Assembly (NCBI RefSeq): GCF_027889715.1
Contig: NZ_JAPJZH010000002.1
Coordinates: forward strand, 1 to 64,000
DNA: 64,000 nucleotides
Reading direction: 5' to 3'
DNA from: Allohoeflea poritis
GTDB lineage: Bacteria > Pseudomonadota > Alphaproteobacteria > Rhizobiales > Rhizobiaceae
Shown: piece after piece, positions 28,737 through 36,972 of the stretch
How the letters are laid out: each line of letters begins with the position of its first letter
Numbering within the stretch: position 1 is the stretch's first letter
Position numbers and translations under genes: made by a program
The notes under the pieces: model-generated
What the model was told of the DNA's origin: nothing
The model's database searches: none
The model's input: the letters and a program-made list of their open reading frames with translations, nothing else

Positions 28737-28811
28737 GGCAATTCCGAGTTAGACTGGATCGTTTGACCGGTCCGGAAAGACCTTGATCTTGTTGCCGGCA
28801 GGTTCCGGCAA

Positions 28812-29423
28812 CTACCACAGCGTCTTTTGAGCGCGGCCGTTCCATGCATCGTCATAAGACTTGCCGCCAACGCGCCCGGAAGACATCGCTCCCAGGATTT
28901 CACCCGGCGTCGGGAGCGTGTCCGGATCGGCATGGTTCTCCGGATTCCACAGGTCAGAGCGAACAATCGCCCGCGCGCACTGGAAGTAGATCTCCTGAAC
29001 GGTAATGACCATGACGCTGCGCGGCGCTTTGCCCTTGACGGCAAAACGATCGAGCAGTTCAGGATCGATGCTGATGACCGCCCTTCCATTGACCCGCAGC
29101 GCATTGCCCGATCCGGGCACCAGGAACATCAGGGCAACCCGGGGGTCGCGCACCACGTTACGCAGGGAATCGACCCGGTTGTTGCCGCGCCGGTCGGGCA
29201 GGTAAAGCGTCCGCCCATCGCCGATCGTGACGAAGCCGCGCAGATCGCCGCGCGGCGAGCAGTCGAGCCCTTCCGGACCAACGGTCGCAAGCGCACAGAA
29301 CGGCGAAGCGGCGATGATGCGCGCATAGTGATCGGTCACATGGTCGGCGACCTTTGCAAGTGAAGCCTCGCCGGCCTCGCCATAGATGGCTTCCAGTTGC
29401 GCGACGGTGCGTATGACTGTCAT
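28812..29423 (-). CDS. FMN-dependent pyridoxamine-phosphate-oxidase-like (PPOX) flavoprotein
   Basis: 203 residues of the PNPOx-like split-barrel fold. The segment FCALATVGPEGLDCSPRGD followed by LYLPDRRGNNRVDSLRNVVRDPRVALMF is typical of the PPOX subgroup named after DR2398 (TIGR04025 in memory). Such proteins bind FMN; the redox substrate is unknown. Start MTVIRTVAQL at 29423 fits the family; the longer upstream frame overlaps the hydrolase gene and is rejected. The gene is 58 bases downstream of the alpha/beta hydrolase gene on the same strand. Confidence 0.87.
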   Translation of the reverse strand: MTVIRTVAQLEAIYGEAGEASLAKVADHVTDHYARIIAASPFCALATVGPEGLDCSPRGDLRGFVTIGDGRTLYLPDRRGNNRVDSLRNVVRDPRVALMFLVPGSGNALRVNGRAVISIDPELLDRFAVKGKAPRSVMVITVQEIYFQCARAIVRSDLWNPENHADPDTLPTPGEILGAMSSGRVGGKSYDDAWNGRAQKTLW

Positions 29424-29481
29424 GAGCCGACTGCTCCTTGCTGACGGCCGAGCGCGAACCGCAGCGTGGCGTTTCAACCGA

Positions 29482-30387
29482 TCACGCTGCCCTCGCCTTG
29501 CCCTTGCGGCCGGAAAACCGGACAACCGCCTGCAAAACACCCGGCGCTTTGAGAATACGGCGGTGACCATATCCTTCGGCCCACAGAACTTCAACATGAG
29601 AGCCGGCGGTAGCGAAGGCCGTGGCGCTGTCGGCAGTGACCTCCCGGTCGTCCGGATCGTGAATGACCAGCGTGGGCGTTCCAAGCCTGGCCAGTTGCAG
29701 CGTCCCGACAAAGGAACTCAAGGGATGTCCGGTCAACTCTTCGACACGGTCATAGAGGCTGCGGCGGCTTACCGCGCCAAGCCCAAGCCGGTCGGCGAAC
29801 CAGGCGAACACGGCAGGCAGGGAATTCGGCGCGGAAACAAGCACCAGTTTTTCAGGTTTTTTCGGCGGAAAACCCTCGACCGAACCGACGGCGGCGTTCA
29901 GCACCACCGCGCCGCCGAATGAATGGCCGAGCATCATCGTGAACGGACCGTACTGCCGCCAGGCGGCATCGACCGCCTCGACAGCCATTGCCATGTTCAA
30001 GGTCCGCCCGCTGGAGCCGCCATGACCCGGCAGGTCGATGGCGACAACCGCCTTACCGCAATTCTGCAGCGCGTGCACAATGTCCAGCATGTACTCCGAG
30101 CGCGATCCCCAACCATGTGCGATGAGCACGGTCTGCGGTGATTCATTGGCCAGCGCCGGGAAATACCATGTCGCGATCGAGCCTCCATGGATGGGAAGGA
30201 CCAAACGCCGGGCGGTGTCCATTGCAGGCTTCGCCAGGTCGAGCGCTCGTCGGGCCCTGTTGTTGCCCGGCCGGCGCGACGGCGTAAGGCTGAAAAGCCG
30301 GAAGGCCGCGCGTCCCGCCGTTTTCGGAGCAATTCGTCCTGTGATATCAAAGCCGAAGTGGATGACCTTTTGAATGATTGATGTCAT
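29482..30387 (-). CDS. alpha/beta hydrolase
   Basis: 301 residues with a full alpha/beta hydrolase set: LIAHGWGSRSEYM (oxyanion HG), IDLPGHGGSSG, the nucleophile elbow LGHSFGGAVV with Ser near 154, an acidic residue in VIHDPDDREV, and catalytic His in EGYGHRRIL. A short hydrophobic N-terminal segment may associate with the membrane. Likely an esterase or lipase of unknown substrate. It is divergent from the MarR regulator gene, with a palindrome in between, so regulation by that protein is likely. Confidence 0.87.
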   Translation of the reverse strand: MTSIIQKVIHFGFDITGRIAPKTAGRAAFRLFSLTPSRRPGNNRARRALDLAKPAMDTARRLVLPIHGGSIATWYFPALANESPQTVLIAHGWGSRSEYMLDIVHALQNCGKAVVAIDLPGHGGSSGRTLNMAMAVEAVDAAWRQYGPFTMMLGHSFGGAVVLNAAVGSVEGFPPKKPEKLVLVSAPNSLPAVFAWFADRLGLGAVSRRSLYDRVEELTGHPLSSFVGTLQLARLGTPTLVIHDPDDREVTADSATAFATAGSHVEVLWAEGYGHRRILKAPGVLQAVVRFSGRKGKARAA

Positions 30388-30406
30388 AGTCGGAATCCAT
30401 GGGTAA

Positions 30407-30440
30407 GTTCAATCATGAACAATATTGTACAACTATGAAC
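30407..30440. promoter_or_regulatory. palindromic operator candidate between the hydrolase and MarR genes
   Basis: The perfect 10-bp palindrome ACAATATTGT (30419-30428) is flanked by GTTCA-atca-TGAAC (30407-30420) and by another TGAAC-like arm to the right. It is A+T-rich and lies between divergent starts at 30387 and 30435. MarR-family proteins bind such 16-20 bp inverted repeats near their own gene. Confidence 0.5.
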
Positions 30441-30914
30441 AAAAATCAAGCGCTGCCGTGGGACAATCCGCGTTTCAAGAACTGGATCGCCGTCGCAAGG
30501 GCAAGCCAGTTGATCCACCAGAAGCTGGCAAGGGCGCTCGCCCCATTGGACATAAAGGTTCCGCACCTGGATATCCTTGCCAATCTCTACCGGTTCGAAG
30601 GCATCTCGCAGCAGGATCTTGCCCATAAGCTGCTGGTCGGCCGCTCGAATATCAGCATGCTTTTGCCGCAGATCGAAAAACGCGGCCTGATTGAGCGGCG
30701 CAAGGATGAAAGCGACAAACGCGTGCTGCGGCTTTATCTGACGGACAAGGGACGCGAAATCACGTTGAAGGCGCTGGCGATAGAACTGGAACTCATCGAG
30801 CATTCCATGTCGACCACCAGCACGGACGACTGCAATTTCGTCGGCGAAGTGATGAGCCGCATGATTCGCCAGATGGAAAGCTGGGAGATGGAACGGGAAC
30901 CACAGGAAGGATAG
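30435..30914 (+). CDS. MarR-family transcriptional regulator
   Basis: 159 residues with a winged helix-turn-helix: ISQQDLAHKLLVGRSNISMLLPQIEKRGLI is the recognition region, followed by the wing RRKDESDKRVLRLYLTDKGRE. Flanking helices form the dimer interface. Start MNKNQALPWDNPRF at 30435 is preferred because it aligns with the family N terminus and leaves the palindrome upstream; an ATG at 30399 would place the palindrome inside the gene. It probably controls itself and the divergent hydrolase; the ligand is unknown. Confidence 0.85.
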   Translation: MNKNQALPWDNPRFKNWIAVARASQLIHQKLARALAPLDIKVPHLDILANLYRFEGISQQDLAHKLLVGRSNISMLLPQIEKRGLIERRKDESDKRVLRLYLTDKGREITLKALAIELELIEHSMSTTSTDDCNFVGEVMSRMIRQMESWEMEREPQEG

Positions 30915-30940
30915 TCCGTTTCTCGGTCAGAGCCGGCGCC

Positions 30941-31324
30941 CTATCGCGGCATCTCCGCTCGGTCGCGGCTCATGCCCTTGGCTTCCAGTTCGGCCAGGTA
31001 GCCCGCCCAGTGATTGTCGAAGTCCCGCCCCAGCTCGGAAAGATAGGTCCAGGTGTAAAGGCCCGTATTGTGCCCATCATCGAAGATGATCCGCGCCGCG
31101 TAGTGTCCCACGGGCTCGACGCCCGTGATCTTCACATTCCGTTTTCCCGGCACTGTCACGCGCTGCTCCGGTGAATGCCCCTGAACCTCCGCCGATGGCG
31201 ACAGCACCCGCAGCGCCTCGGCGGGAAACGCGTAACTCATGGTTTCGCCAAAGGCGACGGTGAATGTCTGCCGGTCCTGGGAAACCCGCAGCTCGGTGGG
31301 ACGTGGGGATGCCGCTTCCGCCAT
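30941..31324 (-). CDS. DUF971 domain-containing protein
   Basis: 127 residues matching the DUF971 / gamma-butyrobetaine hydroxylase N-terminal-like domain: [18 protein letters not shown] at the start, a middle [28 protein letters not shown] that is the most conserved part, and [10 protein letters not shown]. In eukaryotic hydroxylases this domain binds zinc, and bacterial stand-alone proteins are linked to iron-sulfur metabolism; function here is not established. It is divergent from moaA and convergent with the MarR gene. Confidence 0.87.
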   Translation of the reverse strand: MAEAASPRPTELRVSQDRQTFTVAFGETMSYAFPAEALRVLSPSAEVQGHSPEQRVTVPGKRNVKITGVEPVGHYAARIIFDDGHNTGLYTWTYLSELGRDFDNHWAGYLAELEAKGMSRDRAEMPR

Positions 31325-31567
31325 GATCAAATCCGGTTTGTTGTGGCACAACCTGTTGCTTTGTCGGCACAGAGCACAATCTGGCCAGGATTGTCCAGAT
31401 GCAGCCGCAATGACGATACCCGGATTTCAGCGGCTTGCCGAGCCGCAACCAGGATTGGTTTGGGGACACGGCAGGCGTTTTGCGCCTTGACGAAGGCGTC
31501 CCGGGGCGCAACATATCAGGCTTTCAAGGTGCGGCAGCACGGCAAATTGGCATCAAAGGTGTATTCA

Positions 31568-32620
31568 GTGACAGGACGGACCTCCAACACGACCGCGGAT
31601 TTGACCGGAAACGGACCGTCACAGCCGCCGATGATCGATCCTTTCGGACGCGCGATCAGCTATTTGCGGGTTTCGGTTACGGACCGCTGTGATTTCCGTT
31701 GCACCTACTGCATGGCCGAGAACATGACGTTCCTGCCCAAGAAGGACCTTCTGACGCTTGAAGAGCTGGACCGGCTTTGCACCGTTTTTGCGGAAAAAGG
31801 CGTGCGGCGGCTTCGACTGACCGGCGGCGAGCCGCTGGTGCGCAAGAACATCATGCACTTCATTCGCGGACTATCGAGACATCTGGACTCCGGCCTGCTT
31901 GACGAGGTCACGATCACGACCAACGGATCGCAGCTCGCCCGTGTCGCGGAGGAACTGGTGGACTGCGGCGTGCGCCGCATCAATGTCTCGCTCGACACGC
32001 TCGATGCCGACAAATTTCGCCACATCACGCGCTGGGGCAATCTTGACCGCGTTCAGGCGGGAATAGACGCCGCCAGAAAAGCCGGTCTCAAGCTCAAGAT
32101 CAACACGGTCGCGCTCAAGGGTTTCAACGACGCCGAAATTCCCGAAATCCTGCGCTGGGCACACGGTCTCGGCATGGACATGACGGTCATCGAAACCATG
32201 CCCATGGGCGAGATCGACGAGGATCGCACAGATAACTATCTGCCGCTCTCGCTGCTGCGGGCACAACTCGCCAAACAATTCACCATGAACGAGATCGACT
32301 ATAAAACCGGCGGACCGGCGCGTTATGTCGAAGTGGCCGAGACCGGCGGTCGCCTGGGCTTCATCACGCCGATGACCCACAATTTCTGCGAAAGCTGCAA
32401 TCGCGTGCGGCTCACCTGCACCGGTACCCTCTATATGTGCCTCGGACAGGACGATGCCGCCGATCTGCGTGCGCCGCTGCGCGCATCCGAAGGCAACGCG
32501 CTGCTGTCCCAAGCCATTGACGAGGCCATCCTGCGCAAGCCCAAGGGGCACGACTTCGTCATCGACCGACGCAGCAACAAACCGGCCGTCGCCCGCCACA
32601 TGAGCGTGACCGGCGGCTGA
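31568..32620 (+). CDS. moaA: GTP 3',8-cyclase (molybdenum cofactor biosynthesis)
   Basis: Radical SAM enzyme that converts GTP to 3',8-cyclo-GTP, the first step of molybdopterin synthesis. The N-terminal cluster motif is [13 protein letters not shown], and the C-terminal second cluster cysteines are in [32 protein letters not shown] is the SAM-binding GGEP region. Start: GTG at 31568 has AAAGGTG at a suitable distance and gives 350 residues; the first ATG (31631, [13 protein letters not shown]) lacks a Shine-Dalgarno. The frame remains open further upstream without family similarity. It heads a Moco cluster. Confidence 0.93.
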   Translation: MTGRTSNTTADLTGNGPSQPPMIDPFGRAISYLRVSVTDRCDFRCTYCMAENMTFLPKKDLLTLEELDRLCTVFAEKGVRRLRLTGGEPLVRKNIMHFIRGLSRHLDSGLLDEVTITTNGSQLARVAEELVDCGVRRINVSLDTLDADKFRHITRWGNLDRVQAGIDAARKAGLKLKINTVALKGFNDAEIPEILRWAHGLGMDMTVIETMPMGEIDEDRTDNYLPLSLLRAQLAKQFTMNEIDYKTGGPARYVEVAETGGRLGFITPMTHNFCESCNRVRLTCTGTLYMCLGQDDAADLRAPLRASEGNALLSQAIDEAILRKPKGHDFVIDRRSNKPAVARHMSVTGG

Positions 32621-32666
32621 CAATGCGGGTGATCGAACGTAACCCGGGCAGATCAATCCCGGCCTG

Positions 32667-33572
32667 ATGCTGCAATCGACCAACATGCGTGGCGCGCTCT
32701 ACATGGCGCTCGCAATGGCCGGCTATGTCTTCAACGATGCGCTGATGAAGCGCCTGTCCGAAAATATGAGCATGGGTCAGGCGATTTTCCTGCGCAGCAT
32801 CGTCGCCTCGCTGCTGATATTTGTGATTGCCTGGCGCAGCAATGCCCTGAGACCGCTTAAGACGATCCTCAAACCCATGCCGCTGCTGCGCACGGCGAGC
32901 GAGGCGCTGGCGACGGTCCTGTTTCTCACGGCGCTTGCCCGCATTCCGCTGGCCAACGCCGCCGCTATCCTTCAGGCCCTGCCGCTGGCCGTAACTGTCG
33001 GCGCGGCGCTGTTTTTGAAAGAACCGGTCGGCTGGCGCCGTTGGTTGGCGACCCTGATCGGCTTCGTCGGCGTTGTTCTTGTCATCCGCCCCGGTTTGTC
33101 CGGTTACAGTGTTTATTCGCTGCTGGTGGTCGGCGCGGTGATCTGCGCGGCATCGCGCGATCTGGCGACCCGCCGGATGAACAAGGATATTCCGTCTCTG
33201 TTTCTTTCCGTCCTGACGGCCCCCGTCATCGCGGTGACGGGTCTTTTCATGTGGATCGCCAGCGGAACCGTTGCGCCAGTCGAAACGGCAAGCTTCGTGG
33301 AAATACTCGGAGCCGCCATTTTTGTACTGGTCGGTTACCAGTTCATCGTGCTTGCCACCCGTCACGGCGACATCGCTTTCATCGTCCCTTTCCGTTACAC
33401 CGGCCTGCTTTGGTCAATACTTCTCGGTATACTGTTTTTCTCAGAATTTCCGGACGGACTGACCATCGCCGGAAGCGCCATCATTGTCATGACCGGCCTC
33501 TATACCCTATACCGGGAACGTCGTACGCGGCTGCGAAGCGAGTCGGTGTCGCAACTTGAAGAAGCGACCTAG
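32667..33572 (+). CDS. DMT-superfamily (EamA) transporter
   Basis: 301 residues with ten hydrophobic segments and two EamA repeats, e.g. LFLTALARIPLANAAAILQALPLAVTVGAALFLKEPVGWRRW in the first half and VPFRYTGLLWSILLGILFFSEFPD in the second. Members export metabolites or amino acids. It lies 46 bases after moaA on the same strand; a link with molybdenum-cofactor genes is only positional. Confidence 0.87.
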   Translation: MLQSTNMRGALYMALAMAGYVFNDALMKRLSENMSMGQAIFLRSIVASLLIFVIAWRSNALRPLKTILKPMPLLRTASEALATVLFLTALARIPLANAAAILQALPLAVTVGAALFLKEPVGWRRWLATLIGFVGVVLVIRPGLSGYSVYSLLVVGAVICAASRDLATRRMNKDIPSLFLSVLTAPVIAVTGLFMWIASGTVAPVETASFVEILGAAIFVLVGYQFIVLATRHGDIAFIVPFRYTGLLWSILLGILFFSEFPDGLTIAGSAIIVMTGLYTLYRERRTRLRSESVSQLEEAT

Positions 33573-33667
33573 ACGCGATCCGCAACCGAACCCCGGGAAA
33601 ATCCTCGGTTCAGCATTTATCGAATCCGGTCATCGGCTTGCTTTCGATTCGGAAAAGGAAACGCATT

Positions 33668-34900
33668 GTGAACAAGGACAGCATATTTCTGGACCGACAC
33701 ACCGCACCGCATATCACCACCCTGGTGATCATGACGGGCGCCGGCGCGTTGAACCTGAATATCCTGTTGCCGTCCCTGCCCGGTATCGCAAGCGAGTTCG
33801 GCGTCAGCTATTCCTACGCACAATTGTTGATATCCGCCTATCTTGGCGCCACCGCCTTCATGCAGCTCATCATCGGCCCGCTGTCCGACCGCTTCGGACG
33901 CCGCCCGGTTCTGCTGGGCAGCATGTGGATTTTCATTGCCGCCACGCTGCTTTGCATGGTGGCGCCCAACTTCCAGGTTCTTTTGATCGGGCGCCTGATA
34001 CAGACCGCCGTCGTATCCGGGCTGGTGCTGTCGCGCGCCGTCGTCCGGGACATGGTGGGAACCGACGAGGCCGCCAGCCTTTTCGGCTACATTACCATGG
34101 GCATGGCACTGGTTCCGATGGTCGGCCCCCTGATCGGCGGAATACTTGAAGAGATCTACGGATGGCGGGCCTCCATGGGCCTGGCGCTGGCTTTCGGCGT
34201 GTTCGTGCTGGGCCTTGTCTGGCTTGACCTGGGCGAGACGAACCAGAACAGGTCCACCAGTTTCGGCGCGCAATTCAGGGCCTATCCGGAACTGATCCGC
34301 TCGCGGCGCTTCTGGGGATATGCCCTTTCCGCCGCGTTCACATCCGGTTCGTTCTTCGCCTTTCTCGGCGGCGCGCCTTATGTTTCGGTGCAGTTCCTCG
34401 GCCTCAGCCCATCCGAGCTGGGCCTGTATTTCGCACTGACGGCAATCGGCTATATCGTCGGCAACTTCATCTCAGGCCGCTATACCCACCGCTTCGGCAT
34501 CAACAACATGATGCTCAATGGCAATATCGTTACCGGCCTCGGCATGATCGGATCGATCCTGACCCTTGCGCTGGGGGTCACACACCCGATGGCTTTTTTC
34601 GGTTACATGCTGTTTGTCGGTATAGGAAACGGCATCAGCCTTCCCAGCGCCAATGCCGGCATCGTCAGCGTAAGGCCGCACCTGGCGGGATCGGCCGCAG
34701 GGCTGGGCGGCGCGCTGATGATCGGCGGCGGCGCGGCGCTCTCGGTGCTGTCCGGCTCGATGCTGTCTCCGCAGACCGGCCCCTATCCCCTGCTCTATAT
34801 TATGCTTATATCGTCGATAGCGGGCGTCGTGACCGCGCTCTACGTGATCTATGTGGCGCGCAAGGTGGCGCTTGAGGCAGGTGAACCGGCCGGCGAGTAA
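33668..34900 (+). CDS. Bcr/CflA-type multidrug efflux MFS transporter
   Basis: 410 residues with 12 TM segments. MFS signature GPLSDRFGRRPVLLGSM follows TM2, and SRAVVRDMVG with the GPLIGGILEEIYGWRAS motif of drug-H+ antiporters follows TM4-5. Bcr/CflA members export bicyclomycin, chloramphenicol or dipeptides. Start GTG at 33668 (VNKDSIFLDRH) has AAAGGAAA upstream; an in-frame TTG at 33638 is less likely. It ends four bases before fdhD. Confidence 0.88.
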   Translation: MNKDSIFLDRHTAPHITTLVIMTGAGALNLNILLPSLPGIASEFGVSYSYAQLLISAYLGATAFMQLIIGPLSDRFGRRPVLLGSMWIFIAATLLCMVAPNFQVLLIGRLIQTAVVSGLVLSRAVVRDMVGTDEAASLFGYITMGMALVPMVGPLIGGILEEIYGWRASMGLALAFGVFVLGLVWLDLGETNQNRSTSFGAQFRAYPELIRSRRFWGYALSAAFTSGSFFAFLGGAPYVSVQFLGLSPSELGLYFALTAIGYIVGNFISGRYTHRFGINNMMLNGNIVTGLGMIGSILTLALGVTHPMAFFGYMLFVGIGNGISLPSANAGIVSVRPHLAGSAAGLGGALMIGGGAALSVLSGSMLSPQTGPYPLLYIMLISSIAGVVTALYVIYVARKVALEAGEPAGE

Positions 34901-34904
34901 GGGC

Positions 34905-35801
34905 ATGGTGCAGGATCAGACAAAGCGCAAGAACGAATTGCTTCTGGGACCCGACCCGGGCGACGAACGGTTGTCGCGCCAGGTCGGCGGCATCGATCAG
35001 GACGGCAACGCCGTCCGCACCCGTGTGGTGACCGAAAAGCCGCTGACGCTGTATCTCAATCGCCAGGAAATCGTCACCATGATGACCATCGGCGATTACC
35101 CCGATCTCCTGGCGGTCGGCTATCTTCTGAACCAGAACATGCTGGCCCCCGACGACGAGATCACCGGCATCGACTATGATGATGAGCTCGACGTGGTCGT
35201 TGTGCGCACCGGGCGCGAAACCGACTTCGAGGACAAGCTGCAAAAGAAGGTGCGCACGTCCGGCTGCGCCCAGGGCACCGTCTTCGGCGATGTCATGGAG
35301 GGCTTCGGCTCGATCGCGCTCAGCCGGAACGCCGTCCTGCATACATCGTGGCTCTACACCCTGACAAAGGCGATCAACACCGCCCCGTCGCTCTACCTGG
35401 AGGCCGGCGCCATCCATGGCTGTGTGCTTTGCGAAAAGGACCGGCCGCTGGTCTACATGGAGGATGTCGGCCGCCACAATGCCGTCGACAAGATCGCCGG
35501 CTGGATGTTCATGAACGGCGTCGAGGCGCACGACAAGATCTTCTACACCACCGGCAGGCTGACATCGGAGATGGTGATCAAGACCGCCATGATGGGCATA
35601 CCGATCCTGATATCCCGTTCGGGCTTCACCGCCTGGGGCGTGGACCTTGCCCGCCAGGTCGGCCTGACGCTCATCGGACGCGCACGCGGCAAGCGGTTCG
35701 TCGCGCTTTCGGGCGAAAAACGCATCGTGTTCGACATGGATCCTTCGAGCGTGGCCGACGAAGACGCCAAACATGCCCGCAAGGGCGGCAGGTCGCGATG
35801 A
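34905..35801 (+). CDS. fdhD: FdhD-type sulfurtransferase for formate dehydrogenase maturation, unusual cysteine arrangement
   Basis: In E. coli FdhD passes sulfur from IscS to the Mo-bis-MGD cofactor of formate dehydrogenase using a CxxC in a mobile loop. This 298-residue protein keeps the fold motifs TEKPLTLYLN, GYLLNQ and EDVGRHNAVDKIAGW and the C-terminal ISRSGFT. At the loop, however, only one cysteine is present (SGCAQGT, Cys121), while a separate CxxC appears at HGCVLCE (Cys173, Cys176), where typical family members have HAA-like residues. Start MVQDQTK lies four bases after the upstream stop; it overlaps mobA by four bases (ATGA). Confidence 0.9.
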   Translation: MVQDQTKRKNELLLGPDPGDERLSRQVGGIDQDGNAVRTRVVTEKPLTLYLNRQEIVTMMTIGDYPDLLAVGYLLNQNMLAPDDEITGIDYDDELDVVVVRTGRETDFEDKLQKKVRTSGCAQGTVFGDVMEGFGSIALSRNAVLHTSWLYTLTKAINTAPSLYLEAGAIHGCVLCEKDRPLVYMEDVGRHNAVDKIAGWMFMNGVEAHDKIFYTTGRLTSEMVIKTAMMGIPILISRSGFTAWGVDLARQVGLTLIGRARGKRFVALSGEKRIVFDMDPSSVADEDAKHARKGGRSR

Positions 35802-36466
35802 CCGCGCAAACCGGACCGATTGTCGGCTGCATACTTGCGGGCGGTCTTTCGCGCAGGATGGGCGGCGGCGACAAGGCGCTGCTGCCGCTCGGCGGAACGT
35901 CGATGCTTGAACGTGTCGCGGCGCGGCTGCGCCCGCAGGTGGACGAACTCGTCCTCAACGCCAATGGCGATCCCGCCCGCTTTGCCGGGCTCGGCCTGCC
36001 CGTGATCGCCGATGAAATCGAAGGGTTCGCCGGGCCGCTCGCCGGCGTCTGCGCCGGCATGGGATGGGCAACCGGGAATGTGCCGACCTGCACCCACATT
36101 GTCACCGCCGCCGCCGACACGCCGTTTTTCCCGGCCGACCTCGTCGCGCGCCTGACATCCGGTCCGAATTTGGCACCCGATACGATCGTCATGGCCACGT
36201 CCGACGGCAACCGACATCCTGTCTTTGCCCTTTGGCCGGTGGCGCTGCGCGACGATCTGGCCGCTTGGCTCGGCCGGTCGCAGACCTTTAAGGTGATGGC
36301 CTGGGCCGGCGCGCATGATCTGCGGATGGTGAATTTTCCGCTTCTCGAGACGGCAGACGGCCCGCTTGATCCGTTTTTCAATGCCAACACGCCCGAAGAT
36401 TTCGCAATGGCCGAGAAATTTCTGGACATAATCGAGGGGCGGCAAAGGACGGGAGAGCCTAGGTGA
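35798..36466 (+). CDS. mobA: molybdenum cofactor guanylyltransferase
   Basis: Attaches GMP from GTP to molybdopterin to form MGD, used by DMSO-reductase-family enzymes such as formate dehydrogenase. 222 residues; the nucleotidyltransferase signature CILAGGLSRRMGGGDKALLPLGG is at residues 11-33, and TAAADTPFF supplies a metal-binding acidic site. ATG overlaps the fdhD stop, and its own stop overlaps the mobB GTG, so the block is translationally coupled. Confidence 0.95.
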   Translation: MTAQTGPIVGCILAGGLSRRMGGGDKALLPLGGTSMLERVAARLRPQVDELVLNANGDPARFAGLGLPVIADEIEGFAGPLAGVCAGMGWATGNVPTCTHIVTAAADTPFFPADLVARLTSGPNLAPDTIVMATSDGNRHPVFALWPVALRDDLAAWLGRSQTFKVMAWAGAHDLRMVNFPLLETADGPLDPFFNANTPEDFAMAEKFLDIIEGRQRTGEPR

Positions 36467-36972
36467 CCCAGCGGGTTTTCGGCATCACCGGCTGGAAGAA
36501 CTCCGGCAAGACGAGCCTGACGGTCCGCCTGATCGAGGAACTGACAGGCCGCGGCCACCGCGTTTCGACGGTCAAGCATGCCCACCATGCATTCGATATC
36601 GACCATGAGGGCACGGACAGCCACCGCCACCGCACGGCCGGAGCGACAGAAGTTGCCGTCGTATCGGGCAAGCGCTGGGCGCTCATGCACGAACTGCGCG
36701 ACGAGGACGAGCCGGATCTGGCAAATGTGCTGGCGCGTCTCACGCCCTGCGATCTCGTTCTCATCGAAGGCTACAAGACCCGGAAACACCCGAAACTCGA
36801 AGCGCGGCGGCGCGAGGCCAAGAGCCATGATGCGCTCTCGGACAAGGACCCGACAATCGTCGCGATCGCGTCGGACTATCCGGTCGAAGATGCCGCAATC
36901 CCGGTCTTCGACCTCGACGATACCGTGGCGGTCGCCGATTTCATCGAACGCCATGTGGGGCTGGCGCAATGA
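36463..36972 (+). CDS. mobB: molybdopterin-guanine dinucleotide biosynthesis accessory GTPase
   Basis: 169 residues with the P-loop GITGWKNSGKTSL at residues 7-19 and the conserved VKHAHHAFDIDHEGTDSHRHRTAGA block of MobB. MobB binds GTP and assists MobA. GTG start at 36463 overlaps the mobA stop by four bases; the stop overlaps the moeA ATG. Confidence 0.94.
   Translation: MTQRVFGITGWKNSGKTSLTVRLIEELTGRGHRVSTVKHAHHAFDIDHEGTDSHRHRTAGATEVAVVSGKRWALMHELRDEDEPDLANVLARLTPCDLVLIEGYKTRKHPKLEARRREAKSHDALSDKDPTIVAIASDYPVEDAAIPVFDLDDTVAVADFIERHVGLAQ

Noticed and set aside
31175-31567. Upstream extension of the moaA reading frame
   Set aside because: The frame is open but overlaps the divergent DUF971 gene and has no similarity to the MoaA N terminus; starts at 31568 or 31631 are sufficient.
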